Assembly: GCA_020137815.1 (NCBI GenBank)
Contig: CM035360.1
Span: forward strand, 2,548,078 to 2,612,077
Direction: 5' to 3'
DNA: 64,000 nucleotides
Origin: Hormiphora californensis
Taxonomy: Eukaryota; Ctenophora; Tentaculata; Cydippida; Pleurobrachiidae
Each line of letters begins with the position of its first letter. Within the stretch, counting starts at the first letter, position 1. Positions 22,401 to 44,447 of the stretch are shown piece after piece. Made by a program: the position numbers and the translations under genes. The notes beneath the pieces are model-generated. The model saw only the letters and a list, made by a program, of their open reading frames with translations, ran no database searches and was not told the origin of the DNA.

Positions 22401-24649
22401 CGTAACAAAACTTTTCAATTTTATTCCGCACAGTCTCAGATATTGGTGACCTACTCCGGCAGGCAATGAAGTCGGGTGCCAATCCGCATCCCCTCAACTC
22501 TCTTATATTCTGGGAAAATACCGATTCATTAATTGAATTGTTGATACAGTGTCAATACATTAGATAAAAAAAGACCAGTTATGACGAATCTTCATAATAT
22601 TAATGAAATGATCCCTTAGCTTGCCCCCCTCCCCAACTCTGACACACACACCTGCTGAGTAGGTTTTGTTTTGTGTTCCCCTCCGTTAGTCTCAACCACC
22701 AAACTAACGTGCACCAAACAGAAGTTCTCACTACCACTCCGGAACTGTAGCTGTCGGAACGCCTCAACAAACTGCATACCTGTGAGGGAGAGAAGGGTCA
22801 GTTAGACAAGTCGGGAGGTGAGTCTCAACAGAACCAAGTCAGGTCTTGTGCAGTGGTTCTGTGAGGGTAGATCGCAGATCAAGTCCAGTCCTGCAGTTTT
22901 TTGAGGTGGCTTCATGTGCAAATGTTCTCACGAGCCGCGCACAGTGCTTGGACAGTGGACTTTTCATGTAACAAACAACGCGCGCGTTTCGGTAACTCAG
23001 TTTTTAAGCTGCGACAGACTGGGGCATGAGTCTTGAAATTTTCAGCGGGACTAACTTCCAGCAAATGCTTCAGATAATTCCAGATAATTATGATTCATTA
23101 TGCCAATTGCGCCCAGGAAGTGCAAAACAACTCTGAGTGTGTAGTGTGTAGAAAAACAAAGCCTCCTTTGTGAGTTGTTGCACTCAAGGAAGTGGAGCTA
23201 GGTCGCATCATTGGGAGATGTAGCCGACTAAAAAAATTATTTAGAGGATATTTAGTTATTATATTCACTGCCTTATATAATTCACTGTCGCATATAGAAG
23301 GGAAAAGGAAGTCAAGTTTAGTACAGTGGGGAATGCCAGTATAATACCAACTCACCATCAGGGGAGGCCGGAGGATTTTATTAAACCGACTTACCCTGAG
23401 TGCTAGTATAACAGTAATTACTTACCCTCAATATCACCAATAGTCCCACCAAGCTCAATCACACAGACATCGGGGGCACGTTGGTCGGGACTGACCGCCT
23501 GTTTGGACACCCTCTCCACCCAATCTATAATGGCGTCCGTCACATGGGGCACCACTTGAACTGTTTTACCAAGATAGTCGCCCCGACGCTCCTTCGAAAT
23601 CACCTGAACACAGAGAGTGGTTGTTGTTTTGAGTAGGGAGAGAAAGAAAGGGGCTGTGTCAAACGGGGTGTGGGGAGGGGTTGATATTGTTTCTTATGCC
23701 CCCACTTCAAACCCCTTCAGCTGCTTTATGGTTCAGCGTGAACAGAGGGGTTATTTTTGGGGAGAGAGGGTCGAACAACGCAAGAAAGGGAATTAATGTA
23801 TGTGTCAAAAGAACGGAGTGTTGGGAGAAACACGGTAAGGGGAAACACGGTAAGAGAGAAGGATGGTGTTGGAATGCATTCTGAAACATGAGGTGAGATA
23901 TTGATTGTATTGCTGAGTATTGAGATCGTCTCATGTAATTAAAAGCCGTGCTTGTGTTGTTATGTGTGTATGTTTGGTTTCGTTCAAAACCACACAAGCA
24001 CGACTTATGTTTTGACCACGTACGTTTTGGTATATTTTCCCCGTTGTGATATTGTTATCTTTTGTAAGGGTAACATCAAGGAACCTCTCGTAGTTCCCTA
24101 GATCTAGATCAACCTGGGAGAGGGGGAGAAGATATTAAACCAAGTTTCCCCCTTTCTAAGTTCCTTGACAGACGGACATGATGTACGGTGGATATGTCAC
24201 GTTCCCCAACAAGCCAGCGGGCTTGGAGAATATCTAACACATACACCTCTCCCCCTCTTACCTCAGCCCCATCATCTAGCACATAAACTTCTCCGTGCTC
24301 ATAAGGATTGAATGTTCCGGCATCAATATTCAGGTACGGGTCTATCTTGATCGAAGTAACTTCCAAACCACTGCATTTCAACACCGTCCCTGAATAGAAT
24401 GATAATATTACCAGATGTCACAGATTTGAATTCCAGATCTTATTATTTTCCTGTTGAGTACCTACAACCTCAATCAACTATTGCATTGATCATGATAGGT
24501 CCCCATTGACAATCGTGACGTATTATGAATCATGATACTCCATCCCAATTCCACTATATCTCCATTCTCCAGTAATTACCTATACTGGATGATATGATTC
24601 CCTTGCCGATGCCACTGATCACCCCACCGGTAACAAGAACGTACTTCAT
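13412..24649 (-). CDS. CTPS1: CTP synthase with long repeat-built C-terminal tail
   Basis: Makes CTP from UTP, ATP and glutamine. Exons on the minus strand: 24580-24649, 24262-24389, 24024-24113, 23426-23603, 22652-22779, 22352-22509, 17663-17795, 17383-17517, 16404-16550, 16175-16286, 15873-16029, 15410-15615, 13412-13890. All phases agree, giving 706 residues. The synthetase domain opens [17 protein letters not shown] and has [15 protein letters not shown] and [13 protein letters not shown]. The glutaminase domain has the nucleophile Cys in GVCFGFQ and the His-Glu pair in QFHPEY. The core matches the family to its end. The last exon adds about 158 residues: a start [11 protein letters not shown], then VATGT-type repeats, a Gln/Asn-rich part and a basic end PRPRKKRKQ. 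Ordinary animal enzymes are near 590 residues. Intron 6 holds a 4.4-kb palindrome, and intron 12 a LINE. Confidence 0.93.
13610..13875 (-). repeat. Coding minisatellite in the CTP synthase tail
   Basis: Degenerate 15-bp or 21-bp units built on GTTGCTACGGGTACA encode VATGT or [11 protein letters not shown]. The units keep the frame with the stop at 13412 and with the spliced upstream exon, so they look translated. Confidence 0.8.
14232..15321 (-). mobile_element. 5'-truncated LINE (non-LTR retrotransposon) in a CTP synthase intron
   Basis: A 216-residue frame at 14644-15294 (minus) is the C-terminal part of a CR1/jockey-type reverse transcriptase. It has [10 protein letters not shown]-like [46 protein letters not shown] and the end [17 protein letters not shown]. 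The frame is open over this whole fragment. Its 3' end is an (ATT)n tail at 14231-14253. The insertion is bracketed by GCTAATTAGAAT at 14220-14231 and 15322-15333, a 12-bp target-site duplication. Confidence 0.88.
15699..15765. mobile_element. MITE family A copy 4
   Basis: Ends TCTGGCGGCGCCAGAT and CAGCAGCGCCAGATA with core TTGATTCTCGACTTTGTGCT, complementary to the core of copy 2. Lies in a CTP synthase intron. Confidence 0.6.
18500..20940. repeat. Converging minisatellites inside foldback 1
   Basis: A unit of about 32 bp (CTCCATCTCTCAGCTTCCCT plus ACCTCCCATTTA) is repeated about 20 times up to 19268. Its reverse complement is then repeated more than 40 times to 20940. Small internal hairpins with TCTATGCTTCCCTA occur at about 18690-18770, 20300-20400 and 20680-20760. 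Confidence 0.9.
21294..22114. mobile_element. Element nested in the right arm of foldback 1
   Basis: Ends are a G-run plus CGGCTGAAG and CTTCAGCCGG plus a C-run, with TTTTTGAAGTTTTTGAAG stems inside both ends. It is flanked by AGGAAAATG at 21285-21293 and 22115-22123 (9 bp). The left arm has one AGGAAAATG complement and no insert, so this element came later. A 9-bp duplication suits Mutator-like elements, but the type is uncertain. Confidence 0.8.
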
Positions 24650-25608
24650 ACTACACCGGCAATAGGGATGAGCATTTACATATATTGTATCAATTTTAAT
24701 TTAACATTTAAATGTCAATTTGGCATCAATTCAATGTATTAGGGCATCTAAATTAAGAAATGAGCCCAATTACTTGCAAATAAAGGAGTACAAGAAGGAT
24801 TAAAGGGGGACACGACAAGTTGTGTGATATGATACCACAGGACATGATATGTGTACACACTGCTCTATGCACCACACTCACACACCAGTAGTAGTCTGTA
24901 TATTGAGGGGGCTCCATTTGCTTGTTCAGTGAACTATGTTCAGTGTTGACCGTCTGTAAAGTAGGTTAGTCTAATCCGCACAAGATGAGTTGTATATTGG
25001 CAGTTTGCCCATAATGTACGTGATCGACGAACGTGCATTGTGCACATTGTTAACGTTTTTATTGCAAGCCAATCATTGGCTATTTTAGTTTTTCAATTCT
25101 TCCTTTTCTTGCAGTACTCTCAGCACCGCCGCCTTTTGCTTGTATTTAGCTTGTATGTTTTGCAAGCATTATATGATGCACTATCAGTACACACGAATAG
25201 TCTCTAGTTTACTGCTCCAATCGTAGTCTATCCTCTTCAGTTTTGTATTTTACAGTTTGTATTTTGTAATGGCTATTGTGATCGACGTTCTGTCAGTTGG
25301 GGCTGCTAAAGACTCTGAAAGGAGAGTAAAAGAGTAAAACAGAGGGGAATGCAGAGGAAAAAAACAAACATTTTCAACCGGATATGGAAAACTTTTGTTG
25401 CCGTGCAGCCTTTGTTCCGGACCTCTGGAGTTACACACGTAACTACGTAGACTTCCAATGGAAGAAGGAGAAGTAGACTACCAACATCACACACGTTCCA
25501 ACCCGCTGCTGTTATAGTCTGCCGTCCTCAAATAATCACCAACCCCAGGTATTGTTAGTCCGGCATATTTTTATAATCCTGCTAACCCTCCATTCCTACT
25601 GAATAGCA
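24650..25608. promoter_or_regulatory. Divergent intergenic region, CTPS and SDR1
   Basis: About 960 bp between two genes that point away from each other. It contains the 5' UTRs and probably both promoters. No TATA box or other motif stands out, and no protein-like frame was found. Confidence 0.4.
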
Positions 25609-26761
25609 ATGGAGGGTAAGGTTGTATTGATAACTGGGGGTAACACTGGAATTGGCCGCTCCACCGCCTTTGAACTGGCATCACAGGGAGCTGAGGTTGT
25701 CATTGCCAGCAGGACAGAGGAATCATGCAATAAAACTGTAGATGACATCAAAGTGATGACTAAAAACGAAAAGGTAACATCTCATCACTTCTTTTTGATT
25801 TTAGAATCTTTCTTAAATTTGGATACCATATCTTCAGTACCTCTCATTATAACCTGTTTCCTAAGGTGAGCTACTTTTTGTTGGATCTGGCATCCTTCAA
25901 GAGCATTTCTGACTTTGTGGGTGCCTTCTCCGCCAAGTACAAGAAACTGGATGTGCTGATCAACAACGCTGGAGTGGTGAACCCACCCTTTGATGAGACA
26001 GTACAGGGTGTTGAGGCTACTGTCGGTATCAACTATCTGGGACACTTCTACCTTGTTAAACAACTCGGTTAGTGGACCACGGAAAACTATTTAAGATACG
26101 AATACTAGAAGATTCGAATAAGTTCGAATACTTAATAATCCCACGAAATATCTTTTCACCTCCCTAGTTAAATCATCCTAGCGTCCTAGGGCTGGATCCC
26201 CCAAACTGTTTCCTGAGCTCAGCTACTTTTTCGTTCTAGCCTCCCCTAATAATGTTCGCAGGTGAGATGTTGATCAAGTCCAAGACGAAGGTGGTGGTTG
26301 TAGCATCAGAAGCCCACAAAATGGGAGATCTGACACCTGAACTACTCGATGGAGATGACATGCCAGACTTCTTCAACGTACCTAAAGACAAGAATCTGAG
26401 GACAGTATGGAAGCAGGACTGCTACAGTAACCGGGCTAGGATTTACTTTGCCCGAGAGTTGTGTGTCCGGTATCCGGAGGTAACTGCAGTGTCTGTTAAC
26501 CCCGGTTCTGTCAGGACGGAAATTGGAAGGAACATGCCACCATGTATGAAGTGTGTAGCTGCCCCCTTTGCCCTTGTTATGTTAAAGTCTCCCAAGGAGG
26601 GGGCTATGCCGATTGTGGGGTGTGTGAATGAGGAGGTGTTAGACAAGGGAGGGTACTTCAGTGAGGGAAAAATGGTGGAGCTGAGTGGGGATCAAATTGA
26701 CCCACAAATTCAGAGGGATTTATGGGATAGAACTGAAAGTTTCATAAAGAAACATGAATAG
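25609..26761 (+). CDS. Short-chain dehydrogenase/reductase, tandem copy 1
   Basis: Exons 25609-25773, 25866-26067, 26262-26761; 288 residues. NAD(P)-binding Rossmann fold of the retinol-dehydrogenase-like branch, with cofactor loop TGGNTGIG (9-16), NNAG (88-91), Ser138 in VASEAHK and Tyr177 in [13 protein letters not shown]. The lysine normally four residues after the active-site tyrosine is not there (Ala181), and the stretch is about two residues short. Substrate cannot be told. Exons 1 and 2 are almost identical in all three copies. Confidence 0.88.
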
Positions 26762-26918
26762 AATGATCTAGGACCTTTTTAATAATCTTTTTAAACCCTT
26801 TCATAACCCTGACACCATGTAATGATTATTCTTTTTAACATTCTTTTTACAGTACTAATACGTTTATTAATAAACTACCAACTGTATCCTGCTAACCCTC
26901 CATTCCTACTGAATAGCA

Positions 26919-29430
26919 ATGGAAGGTAAGGTTGTATTGATAACTGGGGGTAACACTGGAATTGGCCGCTCCACCGCCTTTGAACTGGCATCACAGGGAG
27001 CTGAGGTTGTCATTGCCAGCAGGACAGAGGAATCATGCAATAAAACTGTAGATGACATCAAAGTGATGACTAAAAACGAAAAGGTAACGCATCTTATCAA
27101 ATCTTTTCAATTTCTTAATCTGGATACCATATATCTTCAGTACCTCTCATTACAACCTGTTTCCTAAGGTGAGCTACTTTTTGTTGGATCTGGCATCCTT
27201 CAAGAGCATTTCTGACTTTGTGGGTGCCTTCTCCGCCAAGTACAAGAAGCTGGATGTGCTGATAAACAACGCTGGAGTGGTGAACCCTCCCTTTGATGAG
27301 ACTGTACAGGGTGTTGAGGCTACTGTCGGTATCAACTATCTGGGACACTTTTACCTTGTTAAACAACTCGGTTAGTGCAGACCACGGAAAATCATACCAT
27401 CTCCCTTATGAATTTGGTGATGAGATCTTCGTTGCGGGCTTCGTTGCCGCGCTTAGCGCGGCCTGTGTAGGGGTGGCCGCGTCACCAACTTATGAATATA
27501 CTTAGAATAGAGTCCCTGGTTAGTACTTTTTAGAGTAGGTACTAAATCATCCTAGCCTGCCTCTTATAATGTTCGCAGGTGAGATGTTGATCAAGTCCAA
27601 GACGAAGGTAGTGGTTGTAGCATCAGAAGCCCACAAAATGGAAGATCTGACACCTGAACTACTCGATGGAGATGACATGCCTGTCTTCTTCAACGTACCC
27701 AAAGACAAGAATCTGAGGACAGTATGGAAGCAGGACTGCTACAGTAACCGGGCTAGGATTTACTTTGCCCGGGAGTTGTGTGTCCGGTATCCGGAGGTAA
27801 CTGCAGTGTCTGTTAACCCCGGTTCTGTCAGGACGGAAATTGGTAGGAACATGCCATCATGTATGAAGTGTGTAGCTGCCCCTTTTGCCTTCGTTATGCT
27901 AAAGTCTCCCAGTAGGCCAGTCATATGACGTTGTGAAATGGAACTAATTGATCTAAAAGCGATTCCACTTCCAGGGCACTCCAATGGGTCTCTACAACCA
28001 CCAAAAAAATTTACCGCGGGTACCGCGATGGAGAAATCGGTCATTTCCGGGTTTATTTTGCACCTGCATAAATATAGCCTAGGACGAATGCGATATACGG
28101 TAAAAACCGTCTTTGGAAACAAGTAGAAAAGAAATCAAGGGCACTAAAGTGTGTAGCGTCCTCGCATTAGTGGGGGTAGGTGCTGGAATTAAGTCTCTAT
28201 CTTATCAGGTTAATTAGATAATTGGATAATTAGATGTGCACATAGCCGTTTTATGGTTATACGGTAAAAACCATCTTTGGAATGGAGTAGAGAAAAAACC
28301 GAGGGTACTAGAGTGATCAGCGTCCTCGAATTAGTGGGGGTAGGTACCAAAATTAAGTTCCTATCTCATCGCGTTAATTAGTTAATTGGATAATTAGGTA
28401 TGCGCATAACCGTTTTTAGGTTACATGGCTATAGCCACTTAGGAATGGTTTAGAGACTTTTCATTGGTGCCATTTTGTAGGCAATAGCCAAGTTATGGGG
28501 GGTCGACGTCGGACTTTTAAGCTCTATATTCAACCATTTAGCCGTTATATGGCTTTAAAGGTGCTCAAAATCGGTCTTTTTACCGCTTTGTTGCTCACTT
28601 TGAGCACCTTTAAAGCCAAATAACGGCTAAACGGTTGAATATAGAGCTTAAAAGTCCGACGTCGACCCCCAATAACTTGGCTATTGCCTACAAAATGGCA
28701 CCAATGAAAAGTCTCTAAACCATTCCTAAGTGGCTATAGCCATGTAACCTAAAAACGGTTATGCACATACCTAATTATCCAATTATCTAATTAACGCGAT
28801 GAGATAGGAACTTAATTTTGGTACCTACCCCCACTAATTCGAGGACGCTGATCACTCTAGTACCCTCGGTTTTTTCTCTACTCCATTCCAAAGATGGTTT
28901 TTACCGTATAACCATAAAACGGCTATGTGCGCATCTAATTATCCAATTATCTAATTAACCTGATAAGATAGAGACTTAATTCCAGCACCTACCCCCACTA
29001 ATGCGAGGACGCTACACACTTTAGTGCCCTTGATTTCTTTTCTACTTGTTTCCAAAGACGGTTTTTACCGTACATCGCATTCGTCCTAGCCTATATTTAT
29101 GCAGGTGCAAAATAAACCCGAAAATGACCGATTTCTCCATCGCGGTACCCGCGGTAAATTTTTTTGGTGGTTGTAGAGACCCATTGGAGGGCCCTGGAAG
29201 TGGAATCGCTTTTAGATCAATTACTTCCTTTTTCAGCGATATATCGACGTCATATGACTGGCCTACAGGGAGGGGGCTATACCGATTGTGGGGTGTGTGA
29301 ATGAGGTGTTAGACAGGGGAGGGTACTTCAGTGAGGGGAAGATGGTGGAGCTGAGTAAGGATCAAATTGACCCACAAATTCAGAGAGATTTGTGGGATAG
29401 AACTGAAAGTTTCATAAAGAAACATGAATA
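26919..29430 (+). pseudogene. Short-chain dehydrogenase copy 2, split by a palindromic insertion
   Basis: Exons 26919-27083, 27169-27370 and 27579-27912 correspond to copy 1. Exon 3 is then broken by a 1353-bp element and resumes at 29269, ending at TAG 29430. Reading into the element ends the protein five residues later, losing about 52 C-terminal residues. The right-hand remainder is still recognisable, with one 3-bp deletion (one Glu of VNEEVL), so the break looks recent. It could still work only if the element were removed from the RNA, for which I see no clear splice sites. Confidence 0.85.
27913..29265. mobile_element. Foldback element 2, inserted in an exon
   Basis: Terminal TAGGCCAGTCATATGACG is mirrored at the right end, and the inversion extends to about 28568/28600 with only a roughly 30-bp centre. 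It is flanked by CAG on both sides (27910-27912 and 29266-29268). Removing it and one CAG restores an exon collinear with copy 1. The arms show scattered differences, for example several residue changes between equivalent frames, so the element may be older than its insertion. Confidence 0.9.
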
Positions 29431-29596
29431 GAATGATCTAGGACCTTTTTAATAATCTTTTTAAACCCTTTCATAACCCTGACACCATGTAATTATCATT
29501 CTTTTTTTACATTCTTTTTACAGTACTAATAAGTTTTTTACTAAACTACCAACTGCATCCTGCTAAGTGCTAACCCTCCATTTCTACTGAATAGCA

Positions 29597-30686
29597 ATGG
29601 AGGGTAAGGTTGTATTGATAACTGGGGGTAACACTGGAATTGGCCGCTCCACCGCCTTTGAACTGGCATCACAGGGAGCTGAGGTTGTCATTGCCAGCAG
29701 GACAGAGGAATCATGCAATAAAACTGTAGATGACATCAAAGTGATGACTAAAAACGAAAAGGTATCATCTTTTTGATTTTAGGATCTTTTATCTTTATTA
29801 GTTTGGATACATGCATATATCTTCAGTACCTCTCATTACAATCTGTTCCCTAAGGTGAGCTACTTTTTGTTGGATCTGGCATCCTTCAAGAGCATTTCTG
29901 ACTTTGTGGGTGCCTTCTCCGCCAAGTACAAGAAGCTGGATGTGCTGATAAACAACGCTGGAGTGGTGAACCCTCCCTTTGATGAGACAGTACAGGGTGT
30001 TGAGGCTACTGTCGGTATCAACTATCTGGGACACTTTTACCTCGTTAAACAACTCGGTTAGTGGACCACGGAAAGTTTAGACTTCGACTTAAGAGTTATA
30101 TTAGGACACTTTTGCTCGAATGCTTACACTCCGGTAACAAAGTTTCGGTCCACTCTCACTATAATATTCCCCTATGCTCGCAGGTGAGATGTTGATCAAG
30201 TCCAAGACGAAGGTAGTGGTTGTAGCATCAGAAGCCCACAAAATGGGAGATCTGACGCCCGAACTACTCGATGGAGATGACATGCCAGACTTCTTCAACG
30301 TACCCAAATCGAAGAACATGCACATACAGTGGAAACAATACGGATACAGTAACAGGGCCAGGATCTACTTCGCTAAGGAGTTGAGTGAACGCCATCCCGA
30401 GATAACGGCTGTTTCCCTTCACCCGGGTGTCGTTAAAACAGAACTAGGACGGAACATGCCATTTTGTATGAAATGCATCTCCATGCCCTTCTCATGCCTC
30501 CTGAAGTCTCCTGAACAGGGCGCCGCTACCAGCATCCACTGTGCCACGGAAGACATGTCCAAGAACCGGGGAGACTACTTCATTGACAGTAAGGTGTCTG
30601 AGCTGAAGGATGATTGGATTAAACCTGAGGTTCAGAAGAAGCTGTGGGATGTCACAGAGAAGTTCTGTAATGAGGCAAAGTTGTAA
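29597..30686 (+). CDS. Short-chain dehydrogenase/reductase, tandem copy 3
   Basis: Exons 29597-29761, 29855-30056, 30184-30686; 289 residues. Exons 1-2 and the first 40 residues of exon 3 almost equal copy 1. After NVPK the chain diverges strongly, with [20 protein letters not shown] in place of [15 protein letters not shown] and a different C-terminus. It keeps the same [10 protein letters not shown] active-site form without the usual lysine. The sharp switch from identity to divergence suggests gene conversion of the 5' part. Confidence 0.88.
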
Positions 30687-30979
30687 ATTCGTGTAAATAT
30701 TCAATGCAAGATCTAACTGTGTAAATGATTGTTGTCTAATGTCCACTATCATAAAACGTGTATGGTCGTCCTGTTCAAGGAATAATCAATAACCTCTCGA
30801 AGAAGTAAACAAGCGGCACCAAACGATCTTTTCAAATAAATGTTCATCCTCGGACGACGCATCATGCGGTGGACATTGCCAGTCGTTGTTCTTTTAGCTA
30901 ATGCAACAAACTCTCCTTGTTGCAGGTTGCTATATCCGTTTTAGAAGGCCTTGCCGCACAAAGTCGGATTTTCTAAACT

Positions 30980-32262
30980 GGGCAGGTCGGTAGAACTTCG
31001 ACAGAATTTAGGGCAGGTCAATTTAGGGCAGGTCTGAATTTAGGGCAGGTCTGAATTTAGGGCAGGTCTGAATTTAGGGCAGGTCTGAGTACTAAGCATG
31101 TGAATGCGATTCGGGGAAGCTTATTAGCGGTGTGAGACGATACGAGATATGGAACATGATTCGAGGAAGCCAATCAGGAGTGTTAGACGATATGAGACAC
31201 GATTCGGTGAAGGTTTCTATCGCTTTCCATCCCTAGACCCTATACCCCTCTCTGGAACATGATTCGGGGAAGCCAATCAGGAGTGTTAGACGATGGATAT
31301 GAGATACGATTCGGGGAAGGTTTCTATCGCTTTACATCCCTATAAGCCATTGGTTAGATAGCAACATGGGACAGCCCTACCTTTGTAGACTGTACCCATG
31401 GTGTACAGGTGGTATTATTATTATTATTACAGTCGGACCCCGATTTACCGGGCCCCGATTTACCGGAACCACGATTTACCGGGAGGATAAACTTCCTCCG
31501 ATATAGGAAATTAATGATATTTGACCCCGATATACCGGGCACCCCGATTTACCGGGCAAAACCCTTTCCCCCGAGAATCCCGGTAAATCGGGGTCCGACT
31601 GTATCCCCTCTCTGTTCGCTATGTCTCTCTTTCTTTCTCTTTCCTTTTCTATGACGGGAGAAAGAGAGACATGGAGAAAGATAGATACCCTTAACTTTTT
31701 ACCGAGAGTCGAGATAGAAAGACTGTTGAGCTCCTCCGTGGAAATTGGTTTCGCCGCTTTCCCATCAGGTAGATGTAGGCAGCTCTCGCTCGGTGGCTAA
31801 ACATTGTCTTTTCTCTCTCGGTAAAAAGAGCCGCCTACATCTACAATTCCTACGTGCTTTCCTAGCAGTCAAAAAGTTAAGGGTATCTCTCTTTCTCCAT
31901 CAGAGAAAGTAAGAGAAATTGAAAGAGAGACAGAGCGAACAGAGAGGGGGATAGGGTCTAGGGATGGAAAGTGATAGAAACCTTCACCGAATCGTGTCTC
32001 ATATCGTCCAACACTCCTGATTGGCTTCCCCGAATCATGTTCCATTATATTTCGTATCGTCTCACACCGCTTATAAGCTTCCCCGAATTACATTCACATG
32101 CTTAGTACTCAGACCTGCCCTAAATTCAGACCTGCCCTAAATTGACCTGCCCTAAATTGACCTGCCCTAAATTCAGACCTGCCCTAAATTGACCTGCCCT
32201 AAATTCAGACCTGCCCTAAATTGACCTGCCCTAAATTCTGTCGAAGTTCTACCGACCTGCCC
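30980..32262. mobile_element. Foldback element 3
   Basis: GGGCAGGTCGGTAGAACTTC at the left is mirrored at 32243-32262. Both ends carry tandem TTTAGGGCAGGTC repeats (five left, seven right), and the arms continue inward through GATTCGGGGAAGC blocks. TAAACT flanks both sides (30974-30979, 32263-32268), a 6-bp target-site duplication. The left arm carries an extra segment (about 31253-31601) with a pogo-like MITE. It lies between SDR copy 3 and calmodulin. Confidence 0.85.
31430..31601. mobile_element. Pogo/Tigger-like MITE, longest copy
   Basis: CAGTCGGACCCCGATTTACC at the left, its complement at the right, and TA on both sides (31428-31429 and 31602-31603), as for Tc1/mariner-pogo elements. 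Three internal CGATTTACCGG repeats. Nested in the left half of foldback 3. Confidence 0.8.
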
Positions 32263-32318
32263 TAAACTGTCCGTACACACTTAAGCATGATTTATGTTTG
32301 AGTTAGCTCCGATTCCTG

Positions 32319-32400
32319 GTAAGATAGACGCTTCAAATTTGGAGGTTAGAAAGAACTCGCGAAGTTCTTCCTCACCTCCAAATTTGAAGTCTATCTTATC
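32319..32400. repeat. 82-nt hairpin with about 35-bp stem
   Basis: TAAGATAGACGCTTCAAATT and the following GGAGGTTAGAAAGAACT pair with AGTTCTTCCTCACCTCC and AATTTGAAGTCTATCTTA, with a few bulges and a 4-base CGCG centre. The size resembles an animal pre-miRNA or a tiny MITE. Confidence 0.65.
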
Positions 32401-33493
32401 AGGGCGGAACTATGACGTAGAAAAGAGCGGACAGTTTAAAAATCCGACTTTCGCGACGTGTTTTTCTAAAATTCTAGTTCTCGATCTCGAAGAATTAAAA
32501 CACGACGCGCGCCGCAGCTCGTACTAGAGCCGCGCGGGACAATAAATGGATTTGCGCGTGCCAAAATTGGCCCCAGATTCGACCGTCTTTTTTTACGGAT
32601 TCTACGAACACAACAAAGTAAAACTCAATTCTTTTTTTTCGTGTACAAAAGATAAATCATGTACATATATAACGGGAACAGGAGCCCTTCTTTCTTAAGA
32701 GGACACACGCACACGATACGCTCGAAACGAAACCAAGAGAGACTAATGGCTGAATCGAGAGTCGGGGCGGAGCAAGGTGGTCACCCCCTTTCGAAACAGC
32801 AGCTGCACACGCGATGATGTTCAACGGTTATAGCAAAAGTCTAGCGGTGAACCGTTATATATACAAAGCAGCTAGTGTTGTTGTGAAATGGTTACTTCTA
32901 CGTAATAAGGGTATTGGGAGAAAACCGTCCAAAACTGAGTTATAACTTCAAAATAATGCACTAGTTATGTTAATTAATTGGAGACCTAAATTCGAATTGC
33001 ACTCTCACATACTCACACACGCACAAACACACTCATTTACTTTCACACACACGCACACACTGCGGTTTTGGCGCCTAGAGCAGATACCATGTGGACGACG
33101 GTAGTGCGCTTTGTAAGTGTTGGATCAAAGCGACGCGCAGAGAGAGCAACTAGTACTAGCAGGGAAACCGTTACCAAGACGAAACTGAAAACAATTAGAG
33201 GGTAAAGGTAAAGTGTTCATTACTAGACCGATCTAGGCGACATCTCGAAGATAAAACACTTCTCTCTTAAATAGTAAAACATCTGATGTCCTCATCCAAC
33301 CAAGAGGCTTCTCTCTGTGCACAGATCTGGGGACGGGGAGTGGGAGTTAGAGCGGGAGTGTGGAATGGCATATTACGAAACTGATAACAAAATGAAAATA
33401 TTTTGGTGTCGGATGACACAGTTCACTGTCCCTACAACGCTGCGTCATCAATTCACTTACATGATAGACCCTTGTAACGTAGACCGTAATAAA
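32401..33493. other. Calmodulin 3' UTR and intergenic DNA
   Basis: No protein-like frame. It contains CA-rich patches (33000-33060) and the presumed 3' UTR of calmodulin on the minus strand. Confidence 0.5.
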
Positions 33494-44447
<10,954 letters not shown>

